DNA of 64,000 nt from positions 2,496,501 through 2,560,500 of the forward strand of contig NZ_LT607733.1 of NCBI RefSeq assembly GCF_900091445.1, read 5' to 3'. The notes under the pieces were generated by a model, which was not told the origin of the DNA, ran no database searches, and saw only the letters and a program-made list of their open reading frames with translations. Below are positions 1 through 8,285 of the stretch, piece after piece; positions within the stretch are counted from its first letter, which is position 1, and every line of letters starts with the position of its first letter. Source of the DNA: Micromonospora echinofusca (GTDB lineage Bacteria; Actinomycetota; Actinomycetes; Mycobacteriales; Micromonosporaceae). Both the position numbers and the translations under genes were made by a program.

Positions 1-1
1 C

Positions 2-697
2 GTACGGGGCCGGGCGCTGCTGGAGGCGGCGGACGTGGTGGTGGTCGACCGGCTCGCCCCGCGCGGGCTGCTCGCCGGGCTGCGCCCGGGTGTCGAGGTG
101 GTCGACGCGGCGAAGGTGCCCCGGGGACCGTCCATGGGGCAGGACGCGATCAACGCCACCCTCGTCGCGCACGCCCGCGCCGGTCGACGGGTGGTCCGGC
201 TCAAGGGCGGCGACCCGTACGTCTTCGGGCGCGGCCACGAGGAGGTGCAGGCCTGCGTGGCGGCCGGGGTGGACGTGACGGTGGTTCCCGGGGTGAGCAG
301 CGCGGTCGCCGCGGCGGCCCTGGCCGGGGTGCCGGTCACCCACCGGGGCGTCGCGCACGACGTCACCGTCGTCTCCGGGCACCTGCCGCCCGGGCACCCC
401 GACTCGCTGGTCGACTGGGCGGCGCTCGGGCGGGCCCGGGGCACCCTGGTCCTGCTGATGGCCGTGGACACCGTCGGCAAGATCGCCGCGGTGCTGGTCG
501 AGCACGGCCGGGCCCCGGACACCCCGGTCCTCGCGGTGCAGGACGCGGGGCATCCCGACCAGCGCGCCGTGACCGCCCGGCTGGACGAGATCGGCGCGGT
601 TGCCGTCCGGGAGCGGATCGCCCCGCCGGCCGTCTTCGTCCTCGGCCCGGTGGTCGACGTACGCCTGCCGGCCGCGCCGCCGGAACCGGACCGCTGA
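2..697 (+). CDS. cobA: Uroporphyrinogen-III C-methyltransferase, 5'-truncated
   Basis: SAM-dependent methylation of uroporphyrinogen III to precorrin-2, the entry to cobalamin and siroheme. The frame is open from base 2, so the N-terminus lies outside the window. The visible 231 residues carry the family hallmarks in order: VVVVDRLA at the start, KGGDPYVFGRG, VVPGVSSAVAAAALAGVPVTHRG and, near the end, AVQDAGHP. This matches the tetrapyrrole methylase fold of SUMT enzymes. It cannot be seen whether upstream sequence adds a siroheme-synthase (CysG-type) dehydrogenase domain, which is common in actinomycetes. The gene converges on crcB and is separated from it by a strong hairpin. Confidence 0.9.
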   Translation, partial: VRGRALLEAADVVVVDRLAPRGLLAGLRPGVEVVDAAKVPRGPSMGQDAINATLVAHARAGRRVVRLKGGDPYVFGRGHEEVQACVAAGVDVTVVPGVSSAVAAAALAGVPVTHRGVAHDVTVVSGHLPPGHPDSLVDWAALGRARGTLVLLMAVDTVGKIAAVLVEHGRAPDTPVLAVQDAGHPDQRAVTARLDEIGAVAVRERIAPPAVFVLGPVVDVRLPAAPPEPDR

Positions 698-717
698 CCC
701 CGCCCGGGTCGGCCCGT

Positions 718-753
718 CACCGGACCGGCGGTGCGGGCGCCGCCGGTCCGGTG
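718..753. terminator. Bidirectional terminator hairpin
   Basis: Perfect 14-bp stem (718-731 pairs with 740-753) with an 8-nt loop. It lies between the convergent cobA and crcB genes, so it can serve both directions. There is no T-tract, as is usual in high-GC actinomycetes. Confidence 0.7.
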
Positions 754-777
754 GCGGGTGCCGCCGTGGCTGGCGGC

Positions 778-1140
778 TCAGCCGGTGGCGGCCCGGGCCA
801 GGGCGAAGCCGACGGTGGCGGCGGTGAGGCCGGCGGCCACGCTGGCGAGCACGTTGACCAGCGCGAGGAACCGCCGGCCCCGGCGTGCCAGCCGCAGCGT
901 CTCGTACCCGAAGGTGGAGTAGGTGCTCAGCGCGCCGCAGAAGCCGGTGCCCAGCAGCGCGCCGGCGGTCGGACCGACGGGCAGCCCGGCCAGGAGGCCG
1001 AGCAGGAGCGATCCGGCCACGTTGACCGTCAGCGTGCCCCACGGGAAGGCGCCGCCGAGTCGGGCCTGCACCGCCCGGTCGGTGAGGTAGCGCAGGGGCG
1101 CGCCGACGGCCGCGCCGAGGGCGATCAGCAGGACGGTCAC
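778..1140 (-). CDS. crcB: CrcB fluoride channel subunit (second of pair)
   Basis: A 120-residue, four-helix Fluc/CrcB protein that exports fluoride from the cytoplasm. Family signatures are NVAGSLLLGLLAG and GFCGALSTYSTFGYE. The GTG start at 1140 overlaps the upstream crcB stop by 4 bases (GTGA), so the two are translationally coupled. Paired small CrcB genes commonly form hetero-dual-topology channels in actinomycetes, which fits this arrangement. Longer in-frame extensions upstream run across the other crcB gene and are not real. No fluoride riboswitch was recognised. Confidence 0.92.
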   Translation of the reverse strand: MTVLLIALGAAVGAPLRYLTDRAVQARLGGAFPWGTLTVNVAGSLLLGLLAGLPVGPTAGALLGTGFCGALSTYSTFGYETLRLARRGRRFLALVNVLASVAAGLTAATVGFALARAATG

Positions 1141-1631
1141 CGCCCGACCCCCGGCCCCGGCCGGCGGCGGGCGGCGTCGAGCAGCCGGCCGGTCACGGCG
1201 TCGCCGAGCCAGACGGCGACCAGCGCGCCGAGCAGGGTCGCCGCCAGGTAGCCGAGGGCCACCTGCGGTGCGCCGGCGTCGATGTCGAGCCGGATGTCCA
1301 CCGCGTACGTGGCGAAGGTGGTGTAGCCGCCGAGCACCCCCACCCCGAGGAACGGGCGCAGCAGCGGTCGGCCGCCACCGGAGCGCTCCAGCGCCGCCAT
1401 CAGGACGCCGATCAGCAGGCACCCGGTCAGGTTCACGGCGAAGGTCGCCCACGCGAAGCCCGCCGGGCCGTGCGGGACGGCGTGCTGGAGGCCGGCCCTG
1501 GCGAGGGCGCCGAGCGCGCCGCCGGCCGCGACGGAGCCGAGCACCGCGCCGGGGCGGGCGGCCAGCTCGCCCCGGTCGGCGGGTACGCGCAGGTCGACGT
1601 CGGGGTCGACCCGCGGATCCGGTCCGGTCAC
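1137..1631 (-). CDS. crcB: CrcB fluoride channel subunit (first of pair)
   Basis: A 164-residue CrcB/Fluc protein with a longer hydrophilic N-terminus (about 30 residues) before four membrane helices. The motifs NLTGCLLIGVLMA and GVGVLGGYTTFATYAVD are typical. The GTG start at 1631 is preceded by a good GGAGG ribosome site (GGGGAGGACGAG). The frame also continues upstream without a stop into the TnpB relic, giving a 677-codon open frame. That is an artefact of the tnpB frameshift, not a fusion protein, because the family begins where the GTG and ribosome site lie. The insertion element sits about 50 bp upstream and may have displaced or replaced the promoter. Confidence 0.9.
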   Translation of the reverse strand: MTGPDPRVDPDVDLRVPADRGELAARPGAVLGSVAAGGALGALARAGLQHAVPHGPAGFAWATFAVNLTGCLLIGVLMAALERSGGGRPLLRPFLGVGVLGGYTTFATYAVDIRLDIDAGAPQVALGYLAATLLGALVAVWLGDAVTGRLLDAARRRPGPGVGR

Positions 1632-1683
1632 CTCGTCCTCCCCACCGGTGCCTCGGGCGGGGACCCGGTGCGCGCCCGTCAGC

Positions 1684-1699
1684 CTAGTGCGGTGTCCAC
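1684..1699 (+). repeat. Left terminal inverted repeat of the TnpB element
   Basis: CTAGTGCGGTGTCCAC, an exact inverted match to 3177-3192. The stop codon of the frame-restored tnpB reading (1699-1701) directly abuts it, so the 3' end of tnpB and any guide RNA end at this repeat. Confidence 0.9.
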
Positions 1700-3170
1700 T
1701 AACGTTCACCGGGTTTCCGGTGGGGTGTTGTGGATCCTCGCCGTGCGGGCGAGCGACTCCCCACGGGGTGGTGGGGCGGGCCACCGCGGGCCATCTTGAC
1801 CTCCGCGCCGCCGGGTGGGCGGCGGGGGTCACGTCGGGACTGGCCGGCTCCGGGGAGGTGCCGGCCGGCTCGACGGTGCGTGACCACCCCGGGCAGCGTA
1901 ACCGCTGTGGGGGCGGTGGGTCCGCCGCCCGGGGTGCGGGTGGCGATGCTGGCCGCCGCGCGACATCGCGGTGGCCTGAAAACTGGCAGTGCGGGCAGGT
2001 CAGGCTCCGCCCGCGTGGCTTCGGTACGCGTTTGCGGCAGATGGGGCAGGTCGACGACGTGCCGCGTTCGTCGACGAGATGAACGGTGATGCCGGCGAGA
2101 GCGGCCTTGTCGGTGAGGATCTGCAGGAGTCGGCCGATCTGCCACTGGCGTAGCCGCAGGTGGTGCCGCTGGCCAGCCGGCAGGTTGAGGACGCCGCGGG
2201 GGTCGCCGACGTGCAACACCCCGACCCGCTGATCTACGGCCCAGTCGACGACGGTGCGGGCCGCCTCGTGTTGGGCCTGCCGAACCCGCCGCCGATGCCG
2301 ACCCTCTACCCTACGGGCCCGGGCACGATACTGGCGCCACCGCCGCGACCCCCGCTGACCCGGCTTCGGTGCCCGGCGGGCCACGGCACGATGGCGGGCT
2401 TTGGTGTCGGCCAGGTGCATGCGGTGCTCGGCGCGCATCGCCCGCCCCGACACCAACAACGCCTCCCCGCCACAGCCGGCGACGGCGTACGGGTGGATGA
2501 TCCCCACGTCCACGCCCGCCACCCGGCCGGGATCCGGACCCTCACCCGACGGGTACACCGCGATCGTAACCTCGGCGGTGACGTCGAGGAACAGACGGCC
2601 GCCCTCGCACAGCAGCGTGATCGAGCGGACCTGCTCGACCGGATACGGCACCTGACGGGCCAGGCGCACCCACAACGCCGGGGTGCACCTCGCCGTCGGG
2701 ATACGCACGCGGTGGCCGTCGAGGGTAAACGTGCCGTGATACCAGCGCACCGGCACCAATCCCCGCCTGCGCCTGGGAGAACGCGCTGACAGGTCACCGG
2801 CCTTGCGGCGTTTCGCCGCCGCGAACCACGCATCGGAAAACCGCCGCAACACCGACCGCGCGCCGGTCGAGTCCAGCTCGGCGAAGGTGCCCGACCCGGA
2901 AGACGCCAACTCGCGACACAACTCCTGGTAGCCCGTCAGCGGCGCGTCCTGGCGGCAGCGCCGCCACGCGTTGACCTCCAGCACGCACGCCCATACATCA
3001 CCGGCCGAACGCAGCAGCCCGAAACACCGCCGCCGCTGCGCGGGCGTTACCCGCAGCGCGACACGAGCGGTGCGATACACCACCGCAGGCGCAGCAGGAT
3101 CCCGACGACGAGGCACAAACCGAAGCCAACACCACCGGTACGACAATTTCCCCGCCGCCGAACCCGGCAA
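1699..3170 (-). pseudogene. tnpB: tnpB-like RNA-guided nuclease gene, frameshifted near its 3' end
   Basis: An IS605 OrfB/TnpB-family protein. Visible parts are an N-terminal helical domain, RuvC-I around GVDVGIIHP, a second RuvC segment VLHVGDPRGVL (Asp where ISDra2-type TnpB has Glu), a zinc ribbon CPIC...CPHC, and the last RuvC aspartate in SGHRDVA. Right after GHRDVA the frame changes: the expected continuation AAASIATRTPGG lies in the neighbouring frame and runs to a stop at 1699. This is consistent with a single-base deletion at about 1951-1961. All catalytic positions precede the shift, so some activity cannot be excluded. The unshifted frame runs on into crcB. The start is uncertain: TTG at 3170 or GTG at 3083. 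Confidence 0.8.
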
Positions 3171-3176
3171 AGGTTC

Positions 3177-3192
3177 GTGGACACCGCACTAG
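3177..3192 (-). repeat. Right terminal inverted repeat of the TnpB element
   Basis: GTGGACACCGCACTAG, the exact inverted copy of 1684-1699. It marks the end upstream of tnpB, next to the flanking hairpin at 3192-3218. Confidence 0.9.
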
Positions 3193-3338
3193 CGCCCGGC
3201 GCGGCCCCCGCCGGGCGCGTCCCGTGGCACCGCGAGGGCTACCAGGGTCACCTGGTTGTGGGGAGGCGGCGCAGGCTGGCGTACGGTACGGGGTCGGCGG
3301 TCGCGGGGACCGCCTGTGGACGGGGGTGCGGCGGGCCG

Positions 3339-3782
3339 ATGGGCGGATCGTCGAGCGGCGGCGGGACGGCTGAGGTGGCCGGGCGCAACGCCGCGTACGA
3401 CATGTTCGCCGCCGACGTCGCCTCCCGCGGTCTCGGCATCGAGTTGGTGGACGCCGCCGACGGCGCGGCAATGGCCCGGATGCGGGTGACCGGCGCGATG
3501 GTCAACGGCCACGCCATCGCCCACGGCGGCTTCGTGTTCCTGCTCGCCGACACCGCCTTCGCGCTCGCCTGCAACAGCCACGGCCCGGCCACCGTCGCCG
3601 CCGGTGGCGAGATCACCTTCGTGCGTCCCGCCCGCGAGGGTGACCTGCTCACGGCCCACGCCACCGAGCGCACCCGGTACGGCCGCAGCGGCATCTACGA
3701 CGTCACCGTCACCCGCGACGACGGCGAGGTGGTGGCCGAGTTCCGGGGCCGCAGCCGCACCCTGCCCCCGACCGCGCGCTGA
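3339..3782 (+). CDS. PaaI-family hotdog acyl-CoA thioesterase
   Basis: A 147-residue single hotdog domain. The helix/loop NGHAIAHGGFVFLLADTAFALACNS and the following GEITFVRPAREGDLLTAHATE match the phenylacetic-acid thioesterase PaaI family, including the conserved HGG and the acidic residue in LAD. Members hydrolyse (hydroxy)phenylacetyl-CoA and relatives in the cytosol. I chose ATG 3339. The frame is open back to 3177, but that portion starts inside the insertion-element repeat and has no family similarity. No other paa genes are nearby, so a general CoA-housekeeping role is as likely as phenylacetate catabolism. Confidence 0.85.
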   Translation: MGGSSSGGGTAEVAGRNAAYDMFAADVASRGLGIELVDAADGAAMARMRVTGAMVNGHAIAHGGFVFLLADTAFALACNSHGPATVAAGGEITFVRPAREGDLLTAHATERTRYGRSGIYDVTVTRDDGEVVAEFRGRSRTLPPTAR

Positions 3783-3851
3783 ACCCTCGCCGCCGACCGG
3801 GCCGCAGCGCGTGCCCCCACGACGGGCCGCGCCGCCGCTAGCATCGGCGCC

Positions 3852-4958
3852 GTGCGAGTACTGGTGGTGTCCGCGCCGTTGATCGGGCACGTCGCCCCGC
3901 TGCTGCCGCTGGCCGCCGCGCTGCGCGACGCCGGGCACGAGGTGCTCGTCGCCACCGCCGCCGACGGCCTGCGGGCGGTGCGGCCCGGGCTGGCGTCGCG
4001 CGACGTCGCGCCGGGGTTCGACTTCGGCCGGATCGCCCGCCGCGTGCTGCTGCGCCACCCGCTGATCGCCCGGGCCGAGCTGGCCGGCACCGCCGGCACC
4101 CGGGGCGCCGGGCTGCTCTTCGGCGCGGTCAACGACCAGCTCGCCGACGCGGTGGTCGCCCTCGCCGGGCAGTGGCGGCCCGATCTGGTGATCCACGAAC
4201 CGTTCGCGGTGGCGGGGGCCCTCGCCGCCGCGACGCTCGACGTGCCCGCCGTACGCCAGGAGAACGCCCTCTTCGACGGCCGCGAGCTGGCCCGTGCCAC
4301 CCTTGCGCGGCTGGGCCCGGCCCTGCGCCGGCACGGCCTCGCCGAACTGCCGCCCCCGGCCGCCGCGATCGCCGTCGCCCCGCCCAGCGTGCTGCGTCAG
4401 CACGGCTGGCCGATGCGCTACGCCACCGAAGCGGGCGGCGAGCTGCCCGACTGGCTGCGCGAGCCGGGCGAGCGGCCACGCGTGCTGGTCAGCCGCAGCA
4501 CCCTCGCCGGCCCCGGCAGCGCCGGGCCGCTGCCCGCCGTCGTCGCCGTCGCCGACCGGGTCGACGCCGAGTTCGTGCTGGTCCGCCCGGACGCGCGGCT
4601 GGCCCGCCGCAGACTGCCCGGCAACGTGCGTACGGTCGACTGGATCCCGATCCCCGCGGCCCTGCCGGCCAGCGCGGCGCTGGTGCACCACGGCGGCGCG
4701 GGCAGCGTCCTCAGCGCGCTGATCGCCGGGGTGCCGCAGCTGGCCACCGTCGGGGCGGGCGACCGGCGGCACAACGCCGAGCTGGTGGCCGCGCGCGGGG
4801 CCGGCATCGCGGCCCGGGCCCGCGACATCACGGCCGACACCCTGGCCCGGCTCGTCACCGACAGCGGACTGCGCGACGCGGCGCGGCAGGTCGGCGCCGA
4901 GATCGCCGCCATGCCGGGGTCCGACGAGCTGGTGCGGCGCCTGGAGTCGCTGCGCTGA
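3852..4958 (+). CDS. GT1-family glycosyltransferase (MGT/UGT fold)
   Basis: A 368-residue GT-B glycosyltransferase. The N-terminal Rossmann half begins VLVVSAPLIGHVAPLLPLAAAL, with the typical GHV acceptor-side histidine. The C-terminal nucleotide-sugar half has the signature DWIPIPAALPASAALVHHGG followed by AGSVLSALIAGVPQL. This is the macrolide/natural-product transferase type (EryCIII-like), slightly shorter than the usual 390-420 residues. GTG start at 3852. It stands alone and converges on an aldo/keto reductase. With no deoxysugar genes here, its donor and acceptor are unknown, and it is 15 kb away from the biosynthetic region. Confidence 0.85.
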   Translation: MRVLVVSAPLIGHVAPLLPLAAALRDAGHEVLVATAADGLRAVRPGLASRDVAPGFDFGRIARRVLLRHPLIARAELAGTAGTRGAGLLFGAVNDQLADAVVALAGQWRPDLVIHEPFAVAGALAAATLDVPAVRQENALFDGRELARATLARLGPALRRHGLAELPPPAAAIAVAPPSVLRQHGWPMRYATEAGGELPDWLREPGERPRVLVSRSTLAGPGSAGPLPAVVAVADRVDAEFVLVRPDARLARRRLPGNVRTVDWIPIPAALPASAALVHHGGAGSVLSALIAGVPQLATVGAGDRRHNAELVAARGAGIAARARDITADTLARLVTDSGLRDAARQVGAEIAAMPGSDELVRRLESLR

Positions 4959-5016
4959 CCCGGCGCCACCGTCACGCCGCCACCCCCGTCACCCCGCCAC
5001 CCCGGCGGGCCGGGCG

Positions 5017-5910
5017 TCAGCGGAGGCGGGCCAGGTCCTCGGGGGTGAGCCGGATCGCCCCGGCCGCCACGTTCTGCGCCAGGTGCGCGGGGTCGCCGGT
5101 GCCGGGGATGGCCAGCACGTGCGGCCCCTGGTGCAGCGTCCAGGCCAGGCGGATCTGCTGCGGGGTCGCGCCGTGTGCGCGCGCCACCGCCCGGACGGCC
5201 TCGTCGTGGTCGTCGCCGGTGCCCGCCTCCCGCCTGGCGCCCGCGATCGCGAAGAACGGCACGAAGGCGACGCCCCGCTCGCCGCAGACCCGCAGCAGCT
5301 CGTCGGCCCACCGGTTCACGTCGAGGGCGTACGCGTTCTGCACGCACACCACCGGCGCGATGTCGCGTGCCTCGTCCAGGTGGTCAACCCGCACGTTGGA
5401 CAGTCCGAGATGGCGGATCAGGCCGGCGTCGCGCAGCTCGGCGAGGGCGGCGAAGCGCGCCGCCACCGAGTCCCGCCCGGGCTTGCGGACGATCCGCAGG
5501 TTCACCACGTCCAGGTGGTCCCGGCCGAGCCGGCGCAGGTTCTCCTCCACCTCCCGGCGCAGCTCCGACGGGGTCAGTTCGCGGTGCCGGCTCGCCTCGT
5601 CGAAGGACGGCCCGACCTTGGTGGTGATGACCAGGTCGTCCGGGTACGGCGCGAGGGCCTCGCGGATCAGTTCGGTGGCGTAGCGGGGCGAGCCGGTCCC
5701 GACGCCGAGCGGTCCGCCCGGCGAGACGTAGAAGGCGGCGGTGTCGATGTGGTTGACGCCCAGCTCGACGGCCCGGCGTAGGACGCGTACGGCGCGCGCC
5801 CGGTCCGGGTGGACGGTGAGCCGCATGGAACCGAACCCCATCCGGCGCACGGGCCGGTCCCCGAGCGTCCAGGTGCCGGCGGCGGAGGCAGTTACTTCTT
5901 CGACAGGCAT
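5017..5910 (-). CDS. Aldo/keto reductase family oxidoreductase
   Basis: A 297-residue TIM-barrel NADPH-dependent reductase. It shows the opening GFGSMRLTV, the catalytic-region HIDTAAFY (Asp and Tyr of the tetrad), VITTKVG (Lys) and the cofactor segment AIPGTGDPAHLAQNV. Where many AKRs have His in the HxH/DLxxxH strand this protein reads DVVNLRIVRKPG, so the fourth tetrad residue is replaced, as in several bacterial AKR subfamilies related to YajO and PLP-synthesis reductases. ATG start at 5910. Monocistronic, with no clear pathway context. Confidence 0.88.
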   Translation of the reverse strand: MPVEEVTASAAGTWTLGDRPVRRMGFGSMRLTVHPDRARAVRVLRRAVELGVNHIDTAAFYVSPGGPLGVGTGSPRYATELIREALAPYPDDLVITTKVGPSFDEASRHRELTPSELRREVEENLRRLGRDHLDVVNLRIVRKPGRDSVAARFAALAELRDAGLIRHLGLSNVRVDHLDEARDIAPVVCVQNAYALDVNRWADELLRVCGERGVAFVPFFAIAGARREAGTGDDHDEAVRAVARAHGATPQQIRLAWTLHQGPHVLAIPGTGDPAHLAQNVAAGAIRLTPEDLARLR

Positions 5911-6029
5911 CGGGCGAACCTAGCCAGCCGGCGCACCCCGCGCACTCGGTCGCGCGCCCGATACCGCCCGGTTCCGGCACCTGTTAGCTTGGATCGTCAG
6001 GGAGCTGCGCCCGTCCGGCGCGTGCCCGC

Positions 6030-8099
6030 TCACGCCGCGATCGGCGTACCGCGCGGCAGGATCCAGCTACGCCGTCGCCAGCGACCCTGTCGCCGCGCCG
6101 AGCCGCCCGGCCGCACGGCGGCCGCGACACCCCGACCAACCGCCGCACCGCCCGGCGGGGCCGCCCGACCCGGGACGACGACCCGGTCGGGGTCGGACGA
6201 CAGGCTGCGACCCCGGATCGGGGTCCATCCGCGCAGCCGCACCACCCGCTCCGCCCCGCCGCGCTGCCCGGGGGCGGCGGCCACCACCGGCGCGGGCGCG
6301 GGACACCCCGCCGGACCGGGCGGCCGGCCGGTGGGGTCGGCGACGACTGCGGGCACCGGCGGTGCGCCCACCTCCGCCGACCGTCCGGCCCGGCGGGCGA
6401 ACGCGGCCCGCGCCGCCCTCGGCAGCCGGGCGTACGCGACCTCGCGGACCACCGCGTCGGCGACGGCGTACCGGCCGTCCGGGCGGGTGACCAGCAGACC
6501 CGCCGAGACCAGGGCGCGCAGCACCGGGGCGGCCCGCCCGGGCGCCCAGTCGAGCAGGCGCGCCACCGTCGCGGCGGTGAGCCCCGCGCCGACCGTCGCG
6601 GCGGCCATCAGCACGGCCCGGCGCGCCCCGTCGAGGCGGTCCAGCCGGGCGTCGACCTCCCGGCGTACCGCCTCCGGCACGGACTGCGCCGCGCCCAGCG
6701 ACGCGACGTACGCGGCGGCCCGCCCCGGATTGCCGCCGACCAGCGGCAGCAGCCGGGCCACCGCCGTCGTCGGCCGCCCGGCCCGCTGGAGCAGGTGGCG
6801 CAGCAGCCGTCCGGTCTCCACCGGGCGCAACGGCGGCACCGGCAAACGATGCCACCGGTCCCGGGGCCCGGGCAGGACGTCCACCCACTCCGGACGGTGC
6901 AGCGTCACCACCGCCAGCGGCAGCGACCGCGCGCTGGCCGCCGCGAAGAGCCGGCGCAGGAAGTGGCTCAGCGCCACCGCGGCCCGGTCGAGGTCGTCCA
7001 CCGCCACCAGCACCGGCTGCCGGGCGGCGAGCTCCAGGAGCACCTCCCGGGCCACCTCGGCGCCCCGGACCGCCGCGCGGGACTCGTCCGGCGCGGCCAG
7101 CAGCGCCTCCAGCGCGGACACCGCCCCGGCCAGGCCGGCGGGCGGCACCAGGTCGGTGAGGGCGGCGGTGAGCCGGCGCCGTACCGCCGCCGGCGCGTCG
7201 TCGTCGCGCAGGCCGGCGAGACCGCGCACCAGGTCCGCGACGGGCGCCAGGGGCTGCGGGTACGGGGGGCAGTGCGCGACGCACCAGCGCACCGGCGCCC
7301 CGTCCACGGTCGGTACCGCCCGGGTCAGCTCGTGCAGCAGCCGGCTGCGTCCGCTGCCCGCCGGACCGGCCAGCGACAGCCAGCGCGGGCTGCGGTCCCG
7401 CACGGCCCGCACGATCAGGTCCCGGGCGGCGGCCAGCTCGCGCCGCCGCCCGACCAGGGGGCCCTCGTGCCGGGCCGGGGCCGGCCGGATCGCGCCGGTG
7501 GCGTGCCACACGTCGACCGGCAGCGCCTTGCCGGCCAGGGCCACCGGCGGCACCCGGCGCTGCGCGACGAGGCCCACGGTGGCGCGGTGGGTGGCCGCGC
7601 AGAGCGCCACCCCGCCCGGCGGGGCGTACTCCTGCAACCGGGCGGCGGTGGTGATCACCGCGCCGCTGGCCACGCCGTGCCAGCCGTCGCGCGCGGCGGC
7701 GAGGTCCACCAGCGCCTCGCCGGTGGCCACCCCGGCCCGGACCCGCAGGCGCGGCGCCCCGGGCGGCGGCCGCCGGTCGAGGGCGCCCTGGATCTCCAGC
7801 GCCGCCCGCACCGCCCGGTACGCGTCGAAGCCGTCGGAGCGGCGGGCCCCGAACAGGGCCAGCACCGCGTCGCCGACGTACTTCTCGACCACCCCCTGCC
7901 AGCGGCGCAGCACCCCGCCGACCGTGTGGAAGTACGCCCGTTGCAGGGCCCGCACGTCCTCCGGGTCGAGCCGGTCGACGAGCGTGGTCGACCCGACGAT
8001 GTCGACGAACAGCACGGTGACCAGGCGTCTCTCCTCCGGCACCGGCCAGCCTGCCGAGGTGACCCGCTGCGGACCAGCGACGATGGTGGGAATGGGCAT
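6030..8099 (-). CDS. Class III adenylate/guanylate cyclase fused to an AAA-type ATPase
   Basis: A 689-residue signalling protein. The N-terminal class III nucleotide-cyclase domain (about residues 20-190) has the metal-binding motif VLFVDIVGSTTLVDRL and VVEKYVGDAVLALFG. A P-loop ATPase follows (SLAGPAGSGRSRLLHEL, then VLVAVDDLD as Walker B). Relatives continue with a long TPR region and exceed 1000 residues. Here the sequence becomes arginine/proline-rich and unrelated after about residue 560, so the C-terminal repeats are missing, through either truncation or a late frameshift. It is transcribed divergently from the LAL regulator at 8286. Confidence 0.82.
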   Translation of the reverse strand: MPIPTIVAGPQRVTSAGWPVPEERRLVTVLFVDIVGSTTLVDRLDPEDVRALQRAYFHTVGGVLRRWQGVVEKYVGDAVLALFGARRSDGFDAYRAVRAALEIQGALDRRPPPGAPRLRVRAGVATGEALVDLAAARDGWHGVASGAVITTAARLQEYAPPGGVALCAATHRATVGLVAQRRVPPVALAGKALPVDVWHATGAIRPAPARHEGPLVGRRRELAAARDLIVRAVRDRSPRWLSLAGPAGSGRSRLLHELTRAVPTVDGAPVRWCVAHCPPYPQPLAPVADLVRGLAGLRDDDAPAAVRRRLTAALTDLVPPAGLAGAVSALEALLAAPDESRAAVRGAEVAREVLLELAARQPVLVAVDDLDRAAVALSHFLRRLFAAASARSLPLAVVTLHRPEWVDVLPGPRDRWHRLPVPPLRPVETGRLLRHLLQRAGRPTTAVARLLPLVGGNPGRAAAYVASLGAAQSVPEAVRREVDARLDRLDGARRAVLMAAATVGAGLTAATVARLLDWAPGRAAPVLRALVSAGLLVTRPDGRYAVADAVVREVAYARLPRAARAAFARRAGRSAEVGAPPVPAVVADPTGRPPGPAGCPAPAPVVAAAPGQRGGAERVVRLRGWTPIRGRSLSSDPDRVVVPGRAAPPGGAAVGRGVAAAVRPGGSARRQGRWRRRSWILPRGTPIAA

Positions 8100-8285
8100 C
8101 GCACCCGCCTTTCCCCGCGGTGGCTGACGACGCCTCGGACACTGTCACCGATCGGCCGGCGGGGGATCTGCCGAACGACGTATGTCGACCGTGCGCAACC
8201 TTCGGTCGTAAAGTCGACGCGAGGAGTACCACAGGCGCGAAAGACCCGTAGAACAGTGCGGGGACCTGTGACTAGGCTGCGTGCC
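8100..8285. promoter_or_regulatory. Divergent intergenic region between the cyclase-ATPase and LAL regulator
   Basis: 186 bp that must hold promoters for both large regulators. It contains two copies of the palindrome GTCGAC about 30 bp apart, near 8182 and 8214, within a locally AT-richer stretch. No confident -35/-10 pair was assigned. Confidence 0.4.

Larger units (their letters stand above)
1684..3192 (-). mobile_element. TnpB-only element with terminal inverted repeats
   Basis: About 1.5 kb bounded by perfect 16-bp inverted repeats (CTAGTGCGGTGTCCAC at 1684-1699 and its complement at 3177-3192). Similarity continues inward for roughly 20 more bases (both ends share CCGGGTT). The single gene inside is a TnpB homologue; no TnpA is present. 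Classical IS200/IS605 elements lack terminal inverted repeats, so the ends are unusual. Both ends finish in CTAG, which could be a 4-bp target duplication or the insertion site itself. The right end abuts a 10-bp hairpin (3192-3201 with 3209-3218). Confidence 0.75.

Noticed and set aside
1137..3170. 677-codon open frame joining TnpB and CrcB
   Set aside because: It arises because the tnpB frameshift removes its stop. CrcB has its own GTG and ribosome site at 1631 and the join has no family precedent.
3177..3338. N-terminal extension of the PaaI-like thioesterase into the element end
   Set aside because: The first 54 codons begin in the terminal inverted repeat and show no family similarity; ATG 3339 fits the family start.
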